Assembly: GCA_030681195.1 (NCBI GenBank)
Contig: JAUXXJ010000026.1
Span: forward strand, 177,047 to 241,046
Source of the DNA: Rhodocyclaceae bacterium
GTDB lineage: Bacteria > Pseudomonadota > Gammaproteobacteria > Burkholderiales > Rhodocyclaceae
Length of the DNA: 64,000 bases
Direction: 5' to 3'
Part shown: piece after piece, positions 29,216 to 38,400 of the stretch
Layout: the number at the start of each line of letters is the position of its first letter
Position numbering within the stretch: position 1 is the stretch's first letter
The notes under the pieces: generated by a model
What the model saw: the letters and a program-made list of their open reading frames with translations, nothing else
Database searches by the model: none
What the model was told of the DNA's origin: nothing
Position numbers and translations under genes: made by a program

Positions 29216-30978
29216 CAGAACGCCACCATCAGGGAGAAATGCAATTGCCATTGCGCCGCGCGGCCACCGTGTGCCAGGCCGCGCGCCAGATCGAGCGCCA
29301 GCGGGCCGGCCGGGCTTTTCCAGCGCACGCCAGCGCCGATGCCGACGGCCGGATCGAGTGCACGCCAATCATCTGCGGCGTCGCCGGCATCGACGAAGGC
29401 AGCGATGCCCCACGGTCCGGCCGCGCCTTCTCCGCTGGGTAGCCAGTGGGTGTACTCGGCGCTGGCGCTGGCGAGGGCGCGGCCGCCGACCACGGCGCTA
29501 CCCTCGCGCACGCCGAGGCTCTGGTAGGCATGGCCGCGCACCGACTGGGCGCCACCGGCGCGGAACAGGTAATCCTGCGGGATGCCGAAGCGCGAGCCGG
29601 CGGCGGTGTAGCCCGCCTCGCCGCGCAGGCTGAACACATCGCGCGGCCCGAGCCAGGCCACCGGCCACCATTGCTGCACGCGCAACTGGGTGCGCAGGAA
29701 GTCGCGGTCGGACAGCAGGTGGCGCGTGGCCCCGCCGATGCGCAGCTCGACGACGTTGCCGCGCCGGGGATCGAGCAGGTCGTCGACCGCGCGGCGAATC
29801 CAGTGCCAGTCGAGCGTCAGGGCATGATCGGTCGCGGCCGGTACGCCGTCGGGACGACGTTCCTCGCGCTGCCATTCGAGGCCGAGGCGCGTTTCGATGC
29901 GACCTTCGGTGCGGCTTCGCGTCGCGCCCAGCACCTGGCGGAAGGTGGCGAGTCCCTGAATGTCGCTGCTTTCGACGCGGCCGCCGAAGCCCAAACGATA
30001 ACCGCGCGCATCGGGCAGCAGGCCGAGGCTGGCGAACAGGGTCTGGCGCTTCTGTTCGAGCCGCAGACCGGTGTCGAAGTCCCAGGCGCGGCCGAGAAAA
30101 TCGTGGTGGCGGAAGTTCGCCTCGCCGCGTGCGCCGGTGTTGGTGCTGACGCCGGCACCCAGCCCGATGCGCTTGGCGGGCGTCTCGGCGAGCGTGACCC
30201 GCACCGGCACGTCGGTGACGCCGTCGGCCGACGGCGTGCCGGGCGCGGCTTCGACCGCCACCGAGTGAAACCAGGGCGTGTTTTGTAGGCGCGACTGGAA
30301 ATCCAGCAAGGCGGTGCGCTGATAGGGTTCGCCCGGCTTAAAGGGCGCCAGCCCTGCCACCAGCGTCTGGTCGTAGCGCTTCAGGCCCTCGACGGTCAAC
30401 GGCCCGAAGCGTGCCGCCGGGCCGGAATCGAGCGTCAGTTCGAGATGCGCCGCCGCTGCTTCCGGATCGACCTCGGCGCGGCTGGCAACGAGGCGCGCTG
30501 CGGCGTAGTCGGTTGCCGCCGTCGCCGCGAGCAGCGCCTGCTTGGCCGCCTCCCAGTCCGGCGCACGGAAGGCCGCGCCCGCCGGCAGCGGCCAGGCCGC
30601 GCGCAAGGCGGCGCGCCGTGCGGCCTGGTCCGCCGTGGCTAGATGGCCGCGAAAGCCGATCTCGACCGTCGCCACGGTGGTGCGCCGCCCCGGCGTCACG
30701 GCGATGCGCAGACCGTCGGCCTCGGGATGCAGGTCGATGCGCGGCGAGAAGTAGCCTTCGGTCGCCAGGAGATCGGCAATCTCGATGCGCGTGCGGCCGA
30801 TCAGGGCGGCATGTGCCGTGGCATCGGGCAAGGTTTCGGGCAGAACGAGATGCCGGCGCAGGAAGGCATCGAGCGGTGTGGGCGCGTCCAGCTCGACGGC
30901 CGGCAGGGCGGCACCCGCCGTCAGCAGCAGGCAGATAGCGGCGGCATACCGCAAGAGAAATCCATCGAAGCAACGCAT
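29215..30978 (-). CDS. tamA: Translocation and assembly module protein TamA
   Basis: Omp85-family outer membrane protein of 587 residues. A signal peptide (MRCFDGFLLRYAAAICLLLTAGAALPA) is followed by about three POTRA domains to residue 230, then a 16-strand barrel. The barrel has the family GGAQSVRGHAYQSLG motif and a terminal Phe. The ATG at 30978 is chosen because it begins the signal peptide; the frame is open to 31269 but that stretch overlaps the divergent gene. It is the first gene of the long - strand run and is followed immediately by tamB. Confidence 0.93.
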   Translation of the reverse strand: MRCFDGFLLRYAAAICLLLTAGAALPAVELDAPTPLDAFLRRHLVLPETLPDATAHAALIGRTRIEIADLLATEGYFSPRIDLHPEADGLRIAVTPGRRTTVATVEIGFRGHLATADQAARRAALRAAWPLPAGAAFRAPDWEAAKQALLAATAATDYAAARLVASRAEVDPEAAAAHLELTLDSGPAARFGPLTVEGLKRYDQTLVAGLAPFKPGEPYQRTALLDFQSRLQNTPWFHSVAVEAAPGTPSADGVTDVPVRVTLAETPAKRIGLGAGVSTNTGARGEANFRHHDFLGRAWDFDTGLRLEQKRQTLFASLGLLPDARGYRLGFGGRVESSDIQGLATFRQVLGATRSRTEGRIETRLGLEWQREERRPDGVPAATDHALTLDWHWIRRAVDDLLDPRRGNVVELRIGGATRHLLSDRDFLRTQLRVQQWWPVAWLGPRDVFSLRGEAGYTAAGSRFGIPQDYLFRAGGAQSVRGHAYQSLGVREGSAVVGGRALASASAEYTHWLPSGEGAAGPWGIAAFVDAGDAADDWRALDPAVGIGAGVRWKSPAGPLALDLARGLAHGGRAAQWQLHFSLMVAF

Positions 30979-31065
30979 TCGTCCATTATCCCGCGTCTGT
31001 AGGATAATGCGGCATCGGGCATATTTGTCCGCCGCGACTTGCCAACGTGTTTCCGGAGGAACGTC
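30979..31065. promoter_or_regulatory. Divergent tamA / lapA-like promoter region with a dyad
   Basis: An 87-base gap between divergent genes. CATTATCC (30984-30991) and GGATAATG (31002-31009) form a perfect 8-bp inverted repeat, 10 bases apart. Each arm contains GATAAT in -10-like form, one pointing each way, so this could be a pair of divergent promoters or an operator. No convincing -35 boxes are visible. CCGGAGGA before 31066 is the ribosome binding site of the + strand gene. Confidence 0.45.
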
Positions 31066-31302
31066 ATGAAGCGCTATGTCTATATCGCCCTGATCGTCAT
31101 CGTCACTGCGGTCGTCCTGCTGTTCAAAGTGCAGAACATCGATAGCGTGACGGTCTCGCTGCTCACGCTGAGCCTGACAATGCCCCTGTCGCTGCTGCTG
31201 ATCGGTGTTTACGTGTTGGGCATGTTCACTGGTAGTTTCATCGTCGGGCTGCTGCGCGACTGGCTGCATGGCGCACGTGCGCCCAAAGCCGCTGCGGATT
31301 GA
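31066..31302 (+). CDS. LapA-domain membrane protein (short)
   Basis: A 78-residue protein consisting of a LapA (YciS/DUF1049) domain only: KRYVYIALIVIVTAVVLLFKVQNIDSVTVSLLTLSLTMPLSLLLIGVYVLGMFTGSFIVGLLRDWL, two membrane helices. It is a paralogue of the protein encoded at 25553-25972 but lacks the coiled-coil tail. The ATG at 31066 has a strong CCGGAGGA site. The stop shares one base with the next ATG, so translation of the two is probably coupled. Confidence 0.88.
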   Translation: MKRYVYIALIVIVTAVVLLFKVQNIDSVTVSLLTLSLTMPLSLLLIGVYVLGMFTGSFIVGLLRDWLHGARAPKAAAD

Positions 31303-32624
31303 TGCCCGACCGCTCCTTCGGTCGGGCGGCCCTCTGGGTCGGCATCTACCTGCTGCTGGTCGCCGCGCCGTTGCTTGCGCTGCTGACCGGCGATGTGCCG
31401 GCCGGTGCGGGCTTCTGGTGGGATTTATCGATGGCCCTCGGGTTTGCCGGCATGGCCATGCTCGGTGTGCAGTTCGCCCTCACGGCGCGCTTCCGCCGCG
31501 CCGCCGCGCCCTTCGGCATCGACATCATCTACTACTTCCATCGCTACGCCGCGCTCGTCGCCCTTGGCCTCGTGCTCGCCCATTTCCTGGTCATTCGCAT
31601 CGACAACGTCGCGGCGCTGGGTGCCATCGATCCGCGTCAGGCACCCTGGTACATGACTGCCGGGCGGGCCGCGCTGGTGCTGTTCCTCATCGTCGTTGTC
31701 ACCTCGCTGTGGCGCAAGCCCCTGCGCATCGATTACGACCACTGGCGTCTGTGGCATGCACTGCTCGCTACTACCGCCTTCCTTGCCGCCGTTGGTCACA
31801 TCGAGGGCGTGGGCCACTACATCAACGCGCCGTGGAAGCGCGTCTTGTGGACGGCCTACACGCTTTCGTGGGTAGGTCTCATCGTTCATGTGCGGCTGGT
31901 CAAGCCCTGGCGGATGCTGAGCCGCCCCTGGCAGGTAACCGAAGTGCGCCCCGAGCGCGGCAACGCCTGGACGCTCGCCCTCGCGCCCACGGGCCACGCT
32001 GGCCTGCGCTTCGCGCCCGGCCAGTTCGGCTGGCTCACGCTCGGCGATTCGCCCTTTCATGTGCGCGAACATCCGTTTTCGTTTTCCTCAGATGCTGACA
32101 GCGGCCGGGTCGAGTTCACCATCAAGGCGCTGGGCGACTTCACGCGCACCATCAAGGACGTGCGGCCGGGCACGACCGCCTACCTCGACGGCCCCTACGG
32201 CGTGTTCAGCACCGACCGCCATGCCGAGGCCCCCGGTTTCGTCTTCATTGTCGGCGGCGTCGGCAGCGCGCCCATCATGAGCATGCTGCGCACGGCGGCG
32301 GCGCGCGGCGAACGGCGACCGCTCGTGTTGATCTGCGCCAATGACCGCTGGGACGACGTGATCTTCCGCGAAGAACTCGATGCGCTGCGCGGTCGCCTCA
32401 ATCTCAAACTCGTGCATGTGCTGGCCGACCCGCCGCCAGACTGGGAGGGTGAATGCGGCTGGATCGATGCCGCGCTGCTCGACCGCCATCTGCCGGCGAA
32501 CAGGCGCCATCTGGACTATTTCCTGTGCGGCCCCGGACCGATGACCGACGCAGCCCAAAGCGGGCTGCATGGGCTGGGCGTGCCGATTGCCCGCATCCAC
32601 TTCGAACTTTTCGACATGGTGTAA
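31302..32624 (+). CDS. Ferric-reductase-like transmembrane flavoprotein
   Basis: A 440-residue protein with an N-terminal ferric-reductase-like haem-binding membrane domain (about residues 5-215, with histidines in YYFHRYAALVALGLVLAHF and LWHALLATTAFLAAVGHIEGVGHY). A C-terminal ferredoxin-NADP reductase module follows: FAD motif REHPFSFSS, NAD(P) motif VGGVGSAPIMSMLR, and FLCGPGPM. It would pass electrons from NAD(P)H across the inner membrane. The acceptor is unknown, but the next gene, overlapping by one base, encodes a membrane-anchored cytochrome c, a plausible partner. Confidence 0.9.
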   Translation: MPDRSFGRAALWVGIYLLLVAAPLLALLTGDVPAGAGFWWDLSMALGFAGMAMLGVQFALTARFRRAAAPFGIDIIYYFHRYAALVALGLVLAHFLVIRIDNVAALGAIDPRQAPWYMTAGRAALVLFLIVVVTSLWRKPLRIDYDHWRLWHALLATTAFLAAVGHIEGVGHYINAPWKRVLWTAYTLSWVGLIVHVRLVKPWRMLSRPWQVTEVRPERGNAWTLALAPTGHAGLRFAPGQFGWLTLGDSPFHVREHPFSFSSDADSGRVEFTIKALGDFTRTIKDVRPGTTAYLDGPYGVFSTDRHAEAPGFVFIVGGVGSAPIMSMLRTAAARGERRPLVLICANDRWDDVIFREELDALRGRLNLKLVHVLADPPPDWEGECGWIDAALLDRHLPANRRHLDYFLCGPGPMTDAAQSGLHGLGVPIARIHFELFDMV

Positions 32625-33049
32625 TGCTCATGCGCGCAACCTGGGTACGCATCATCGTGGTGGCAAGCGGCGCACTGGCGATCCTGCTGGCGCTGTTTTT
32701 CGCCTGGACGCAGAATCCGGGCACCACGCCGACGCATGTCGCCGCACGCGCCGAACCGTCACTCATGGTGAAGTCTGGCCGCGCCGTCTATCAGGCGCAA
32801 GGCTGCGCGTCGTGCCATGCCATTGCTGGCGACGGCAATCCGCGCTACCCGCTGGACGGCGTCGGCGACCGGCGCGATGCGGTGGCACTGCGCGACTGGA
32901 CTATCGCCACCGACGCGGCGGCCACGCTGCTGCCAAGGCGGGCCGCCGTCATGAAGGAAGACTATCGCGACCTGGGCTCCGACGAGATCGAAGCACTGGT
33001 AGCCTACCTGTCGAGCCTCGGTGCCCCAGCCCGACCCGCGTCCGACTAG
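32624..33049 (+). CDS. Membrane-anchored small cytochrome c
   Basis: A 141-residue protein with an N-terminal membrane anchor (WVRIIVVASGALAILLALFFAW) and a single haem c site CASCH in GRAVYQAQGCASCHAIAGDGNPRYPLDGVG. A Met in the later RRAAVMKEDYRDLGSDEIEALVAYLSSL segment is the probable sixth ligand. The anchor and its position behind a ferric-reductase-like flavoprotein suggest a periplasmic electron carrier serving that enzyme. The start overlaps the previous stop (TAATG). Confidence 0.9.
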   Translation: MLMRATWVRIIVVASGALAILLALFFAWTQNPGTTPTHVAARAEPSLMVKSGRAVYQAQGCASCHAIAGDGNPRYPLDGVGDRRDAVALRDWTIATDAAATLLPRRAAVMKEDYRDLGSDEIEALVAYLSSLGAPARPASD

Positions 33050-33080
33050 CGGGCAGCGGCGCTGTAGGGCTGCAAGCCGC

Positions 33081-33105
33081 AAAAGTCGGCGCTGGCGGGA
33101 CGGCG
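33081..33105 (+). repeat. Dispersed repeat copy 9 (intergenic)
   Basis: AAAAGTCGGCGCTGGCG followed by GGACGGCG, lying in the 79-base gap between the convergent cytochrome c and response-regulator genes. It matches the consensus perfectly and is the only copy outside a coding region. Confidence 0.9.
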
Positions 33106-33128
33106 CGCACTCTCTGCCCCGATCCGGC

Positions 33129-34286
33129 TCAGCGTAGCAGGCCGCCGATCTTCGCGAGCAGCTTGTCCTTGTCGATCGGCTTGACGATGAATTCCGCCGC
33201 ACCAGCCTTGAGACTGCCCACTACCACCGCTTTTTCGCTGTTGCCGGTGATCATCACCACCGGAATCTCGGCGAACTGCGCCACGCCCTTGAGGCGGCGC
33301 GTCGCCTCGATGCCGTCGATGTCGGGCAGCGCGTAATCCATCAGCACGAGGTCGGGGCGCCGCTTGCGCAGCATGGCGAGGCCTTCGGCCCCGGAGCCGG
33401 CGCAGATCAGCTCGAAGGGCTGGGCATCCAGCATCTGCGTAACGAGACGCTGCAGGAACGGGTCGTCGTCGATCAGCAGAATCAGTGGCCGCACCTGTTC
33501 GGCCAGCGTGCCGAGCGCGCGCGCCGAGGCCAGGGCGGGCGCGACCTCCGTCTTGAGCTCGTCGAGCCAGTCGCGGGCAGGCACCATGGCACTCTCGATT
33601 TCGGCGAGCCGTTTGTGGATCTTCGCGGACTTGAGTTTTTCGAGTTCGCGTTGCAGCCCTGCCGGGTCGCGCACCTCGACCAGATGGCGGTTTTCACCTT
33701 CCGAAAGGCTGCGCGAGAAACCGTCAATCGCTGCGTCGATGTCTTTCCCCGCCTGTTGCAGCGACGAGCCGGCGGCGGCCAGTTGCGTACCGCCACGCTC
33801 CAGACCGGCCGCGAGCAAGCCTTCGAGTTCGGCCACGCGGCGCGCCTGGCGCGCGAACTCGCCGGCGTTCGGGGCGTCGGTGCCGCTCGCCCGCATCTGC
33901 CGCAAGGCATGGTGTACGGCCATGCGCAGGCGGGGCGCATCGTGGCCGGGCGGCCAGAACAGGATGTAGTCGTCGAAATACTCCTTACGGCACAGATCGT
34001 AGACGCGCGTCAGATCGTCCTTGTTGCAGAGGATCAGCGTACGGTGCGGCAATGCATGCACCAGCGTGCCAAGCCGATAAAGGCCGAGGTAGTAACGCTC
34101 GGCCTTCTCCAGCCCGTTGAAGGCGAGGATGAGGATGTCGGGTTTGTAGGACTCGAAATCCGTCACGGCGCGCGCCAGATCGGTCGAGGCGCGCGTGTCC
34201 TCGAACTCCTCGGCCAGCAACTTCCTGACCAGATCGGCGTCGGCGACGACGTCGGTGGCAACCAGTATCCGGGGTGCCGCGCTCAC
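33129..34286 (-). CDS. Double-receiver response regulator
   Basis: A 385-residue protein with two receiver-like domains. The N-terminal one (ILVATDVVADADLVRKLLAEEFEDTRA, residues 5-125) lacks the usual Asp-Asp and phospho-Asp pattern and looks degenerate. A helical linker follows (residues 130-260). The C-terminal domain (PLILLIDDDPFLQRLVTQML, VLMDYALPDIDGIEATRRLKG, MITGNSEK and the PID-K motif) is canonical and can be phosphorylated. There is no output domain, so it probably acts by protein contact. It overlaps the EAL gene by 4 bases. Confidence 0.88.
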   Translation of the reverse strand: MSAAPRILVATDVVADADLVRKLLAEEFEDTRASTDLARAVTDFESYKPDILILAFNGLEKAERYYLGLYRLGTLVHALPHRTLILCNKDDLTRVYDLCRKEYFDDYILFWPPGHDAPRLRMAVHHALRQMRASGTDAPNAGEFARQARRVAELEGLLAAGLERGGTQLAAAGSSLQQAGKDIDAAIDGFSRSLSEGENRHLVEVRDPAGLQRELEKLKSAKIHKRLAEIESAMVPARDWLDELKTEVAPALASARALGTLAEQVRPLILLIDDDPFLQRLVTQMLDAQPFELICAGSGAEGLAMLRKRRPDLVLMDYALPDIDGIEATRRLKGVAQFAEIPVVMITGNSEKAVVVGSLKAGAAEFIVKPIDKDKLLAKIGGLLR

Positions 34287-35482
34287 GGCTTGACCAGCCC
34301 CAGCTCACGCCGACGCGCTTCCCATCCGGGCAACCAGTCGGCCAGCGCCGCCATCGGCATGGGCCGGGCGATGAAATAGCCCTGCGCGATGTCGCAGCCG
34401 TGGTCGCGCAGGAAATTCCAGTCGTCGAGATCCTCGACACCCTCGGCCACGCTGCGCATGCCGAGCTTGCGGGCCATGTCGAGGCTGGCTTCGCACATGG
34501 CCGCCAAATGCGTATCGCGGCAGGCACCGTGTACGAAGCTGCGATCAATCTTCAGTTCGTTGAAGGGCAGGTCGCGCAACTGGGCAAGCGAGGAATGGCC
34601 GGTGCCGAAATCGTCGATGGACAGGTCGACATACTTGAGTCGCAGCCGCGTGAGGATGTCGAGCGGCACGCGCATGTCCATCATCAAGCGGCTTTCGGTC
34701 ACTTCCAACACCATGCTGGAGAGCGATACGTCCATTTCCAGCGCAGCGGCGACGACGAAATCGGGGAAATCGAGCGTGTCGAGATTTTCCATCGAGACAT
34801 TGACGGCGACGTGCATCTCCAAGCTGGCATCGAACCAGGCGCGCGTCTGGCGCAGGGCATCGCGCAACACCAACCGTGTCAGGTCGTCGATCAGGCCGTG
34901 TTCTTCGGACACGGAAATGAAGCGGTCGGGGAACACCAGCCCGTCCACGGGGTGCTGCCAGCGCACCAGGATTTCCACCCCGGTCAGCGCGCCGGTGGCC
35001 AAGCTCACTTTCGGCTGGCAATGGCAGACCAGTTCGCCAGCGGCGATAGCCTGTCGCAGCTCGTCCGGGCCATAGCATCTGCTAGCGGCGCAGGCTTGGG
35101 CCGCGACGGCATCGGTGTGATGCGCCAGCACCGCCGCGAGGCGTTCCGGCGTGACAGGCTTCGTCAGCCGGCCCAGCACGCGCAAGCCGTGGGCGCGTGC
35201 CAGTTGCTCGACGGTTTGCAGAATGCGCCGATCCTCGCCGCTCACCAGCACCAGCTCGCCGCCATAGCCGGTCTGCGTCAGGGCGCGCACGAATTCGACG
35301 CCGTCCATGCCGGGCATCTGCAAGTCGCTCAGGATGACGTCGAAACGGGCACCCCCTGCGATCTGCGCCAGCGCCTCCGCGCCCCCCGTTACTGAGGTGA
35401 CATCCCTGAACCCGAGGCTGGCCAATTGATGGACCAGCAGTTTGAGGGCGAAAGCCTCGTCGTCGATGAGCAATATCTTCAT
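34283..35482 (-). CDS. REC-EAL c-di-GMP phosphodiesterase
   Basis: A 399-residue response regulator. The N-terminal receiver (MKILLIDDEAFALKLLVHQLAS, ILSDLQMPGMDGVEF) is complete. The EAL domain begins near residue 140: ELVCHCQPKVSLATGALTGVEILVRWQHP, with EIL replacing EAL. Further motifs are NVSMEN, EVTESRLMM, IDDFGTGHSSLAQLRDLPFNELKIDRSFV and EGVEDLDDW, so metal and substrate residues appear intact and hydrolysis of c-di-GMP is likely. The ATG at 35482 overlaps the kinase stop by 4 bases. Confidence 0.93.
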   Translation of the reverse strand: MKILLIDDEAFALKLLVHQLASLGFRDVTSVTGGAEALAQIAGGARFDVILSDLQMPGMDGVEFVRALTQTGYGGELVLVSGEDRRILQTVEQLARAHGLRVLGRLTKPVTPERLAAVLAHHTDAVAAQACAASRCYGPDELRQAIAAGELVCHCQPKVSLATGALTGVEILVRWQHPVDGLVFPDRFISVSEEHGLIDDLTRLVLRDALRQTRAWFDASLEMHVAVNVSMENLDTLDFPDFVVAAALEMDVSLSSMVLEVTESRLMMDMRVPLDILTRLRLKYVDLSIDDFGTGHSSLAQLRDLPFNELKIDRSFVHGACRDTHLAAMCEASLDMARKLGMRSVAEGVEDLDDWNFLRDHGCDIAQGYFIARPMPMAALADWLPGWEARRRELGLVKP

Positions 35483-38400
35483 GTCGTTTTCTCCTCGGAT
35501 AGCAACGGGGCGAGCTCCTTCTCGACCGCCGCGAACAGTGTTTCGAATTGCGCCATGCAGCGCGTCACCGCCGGCCCGTCGTTGCGCTTGCCGGCGTTTT
35601 CCAGTTCGGCGCACAGATCGCCGAGCGGCAGGGCACCGACCGAGCGCGACGACGACTTGAGCTTGTGGGCAATGGCCGCGAGTTGCGCATGATCCTTCAC
35701 GGCCGCCGCCGCGCGCAGTTCGGTCGCCGCCTGGGCCACCGTGCGCGCGTAATCCACCAGAAAATCCTTGAGGACGGCCGGATCGTCGCCTACCAGTCCT
35801 TGCAACACCGCCACGTCGAGCGCACGCCCCGGTGCGGCGGCGGGTGCCTGGTCGGTGGCAGCGGCCGTCACTTTGGCACGCGGCAGCCAGGCTTCCAGCA
35901 CCTCGCGCAGGCGGGCGAGCGCCACCGGCTTGGTCAGATAGTCGTCCATGCCGGCGGCCTTGGCGCGCGCCGCCTCGCCGCGCAGGGCGTTGGCCGTGAG
36001 CGCGATGATGGGCAGGCGGTGCCCGCCCTCTTCCAGCCGGCGAATTTCCGCCGCCAGTTGATAACCATCCATCTCCGGCATGTGCAGATCGGTGAACAGC
36101 AGCGCGAAACCGCCGTCCTGCCAGCGCGCCAGCGCTTCGGCACCGTCGCCGGTGACCTCGGCGGCATAGCCGAGTAGCGCAAGCTGCTGCAGGACGACCT
36201 TCTGGTTGACGCTGTCGTCCTCGGCAACGAGGATCAGGCGGTTTTCGGCGCGCGCCTGCGCCACGGTCGGCGGCGGAATGGTCTCGCCCGGCAGCACGTC
36301 GGTCGAGCGGTCGTCAAAGACTTCCGGCGAGGCGCGCCCGGCGGCGACCGCGACGGCCATCAGGAAGGCCTGCCGGCGCAGGGCATCGCCGTCGATCGAC
36401 ACGCAGTCGGGCGCATCCAGCCGGGCGCGCCGACGGCGACCGTGGCCGATGCGCACACGGCGCAGTTGCGCGGGCAGTTCGCCGTCCCGCCAGCGCCGAC
36501 TTTCGTCATCGGCATGAATCAGGACCATCGGCGACAACGCCGCCGCCGCGCAACGCACGGCTTCCTCTGCGTCGGCACAACGCTGCACCGTGGCACCGGC
36601 ATGCGCCAGATAAGCGGCCAGGGCTTCGGCGTCGATGTCCGCGTCGTCAAGCAGGCAGCAGACGAGACCGGAAAGATCGGGCTGCTCGCGCACCGGCTGT
36701 TCCGGTGCGAGCGCGACGGGCAGCGTCACGGTGAACACGCTGCCTGCGCCCGGACGGCTGGTGATAGCGATCTCTCCGCCCATCAAGTCCACCAGCCGCC
36801 GGCAGATGGTCAGGCCAAGGCCGGTGCCACCGAAGCGGCGCGTGGTCGACGCTTCCGCTTGGGTAAAGGGGGTGAACAGGCGCGCCTGCATCGCGGCATC
36901 CATGCCGATGCCGTTGTCTTCGATCATGAAGGCGATGCGCAGCGGCACGTGTGCGGCGAGCGTCGCCCGCACCGTCACCCGACCGGGCCGCGCCGGATTG
37001 CCGGCGGAGAACTTTATCGCGTTACCCACCAGGTTGTAGAGCACCTGGCGCAGGCGGGTGTCGTCGCCCAGCACGCGCTCGGGCAGGTCGGGATCGACGA
37101 ACATGCGTAGCTCAACGCCGCGCCGTCGCGCCACGCTGAGTTGCGAGGTGCACAAGCCTTCGACCATGTCGGCCACACTCAGTGGCGCGTGTTCGAACTC
37201 GATGCGGCCGGCCTCGATCTTGGAGAAGTCGAGGATGTCGTCGATCAGCGCCAGCAGCGTGGCGGCGGAATCGCGCATGGTCTGCACCTGATCGCGCTGG
37301 TGCTCGGTGAGGTTGCCGTGTTCGAGCACTTCCAGCATGCCGAGCACGCCGTTCATCGGCGTGCGGATCTCGTGGCTCATGGTGGCAAGGAAGGCAGACT
37401 TGGCCAGATTGGCCTGTTCCGCGTCGCGCCGCGACTGTTCGAGTTCGGCGGTGCGCACCACGACCTCGGCATCGGTGGCGGCCTGACGCCCGGTCGATGT
37501 CAGGGTGGTGAACGACACCAGCAGCCCAGCCAGCAGAGCGAGAAAGTGGTAAGCATGGAAGCCGCCGCCCGACGTGCCATGACTTTCCAGGGGGGCCATC
37601 TCGATGCGCAACGAGCGGCCGGCAATCTCGGTCGCGCGGCTCCAACTGGATGCATGTCCGGTGGGCAGGCTGTCGGTCAGGACCTTCGGCGTTTCGCCGG
37701 GTGTCACGTCGGTCACGCGGAAGGCCAGCCGATGCGCCGTGGCGGCCTGCTGCAAGGGGGCGAACATGCGTTCGATGTCGAGCACGGCAACGACGTAGCC
37801 GTGCAGTGCCGCACGCCGCGCTGCCGCGTCTGCACTGCGGAACGCGAAGCCCTGGCGATAGACCGGCTGGAAGACGAGCAGCGCACGGCGTTCGGTGCGC
37901 AGGAGCGGCACCTCGGCGAGACCGCAGGCAGCGCTGTCGCGGGCAGCATCCATCGCCTCACGACGGGCCGCCTCGAAAGCGTGATCGAGCCCGAGCACCA
38001 TCCCTTTGGCATTGGCGGCAGGCGGCTTGCTGTAACGCACCGGGAAATGATCGGGGCGCTCGCGCACCGGCACAGGCCGGCCAGCGGCATCGGGCTCGAA
38101 CACCCAATAGTCGGGCATTCCCGCGCGCCGCGTCGCGGCCTCGAACTCCGCCAGATTCTCGTGCGGCACGCGCGGTGCCCAGTCGAGGCCGAGAATCTCG
38201 GGTTTGGCGATGACCGACGACGTAAAGGTGGCGAACTCCTCGCGGTTGACCTCTTCGCTGGCGGCGAAGAAGCGTTCCACGCCATTTACCGACTCGAAAA
38301 TCATCGCCAGCGGCAGCAGACCGGTGCGATAGACCTCTTCCTTGTAGCTCGCGGCAGCTTCGCCGCGCCGGCTCTCTTCCAGGCGTTCGAGGCCGACATG

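Noticed and set aside
29446..30288. Open frame of 280 codons antisense to tamA
   Set aside because: It is a shadow of tamA, which has a signal peptide and Omp85 motifs; the antisense product has no family features.
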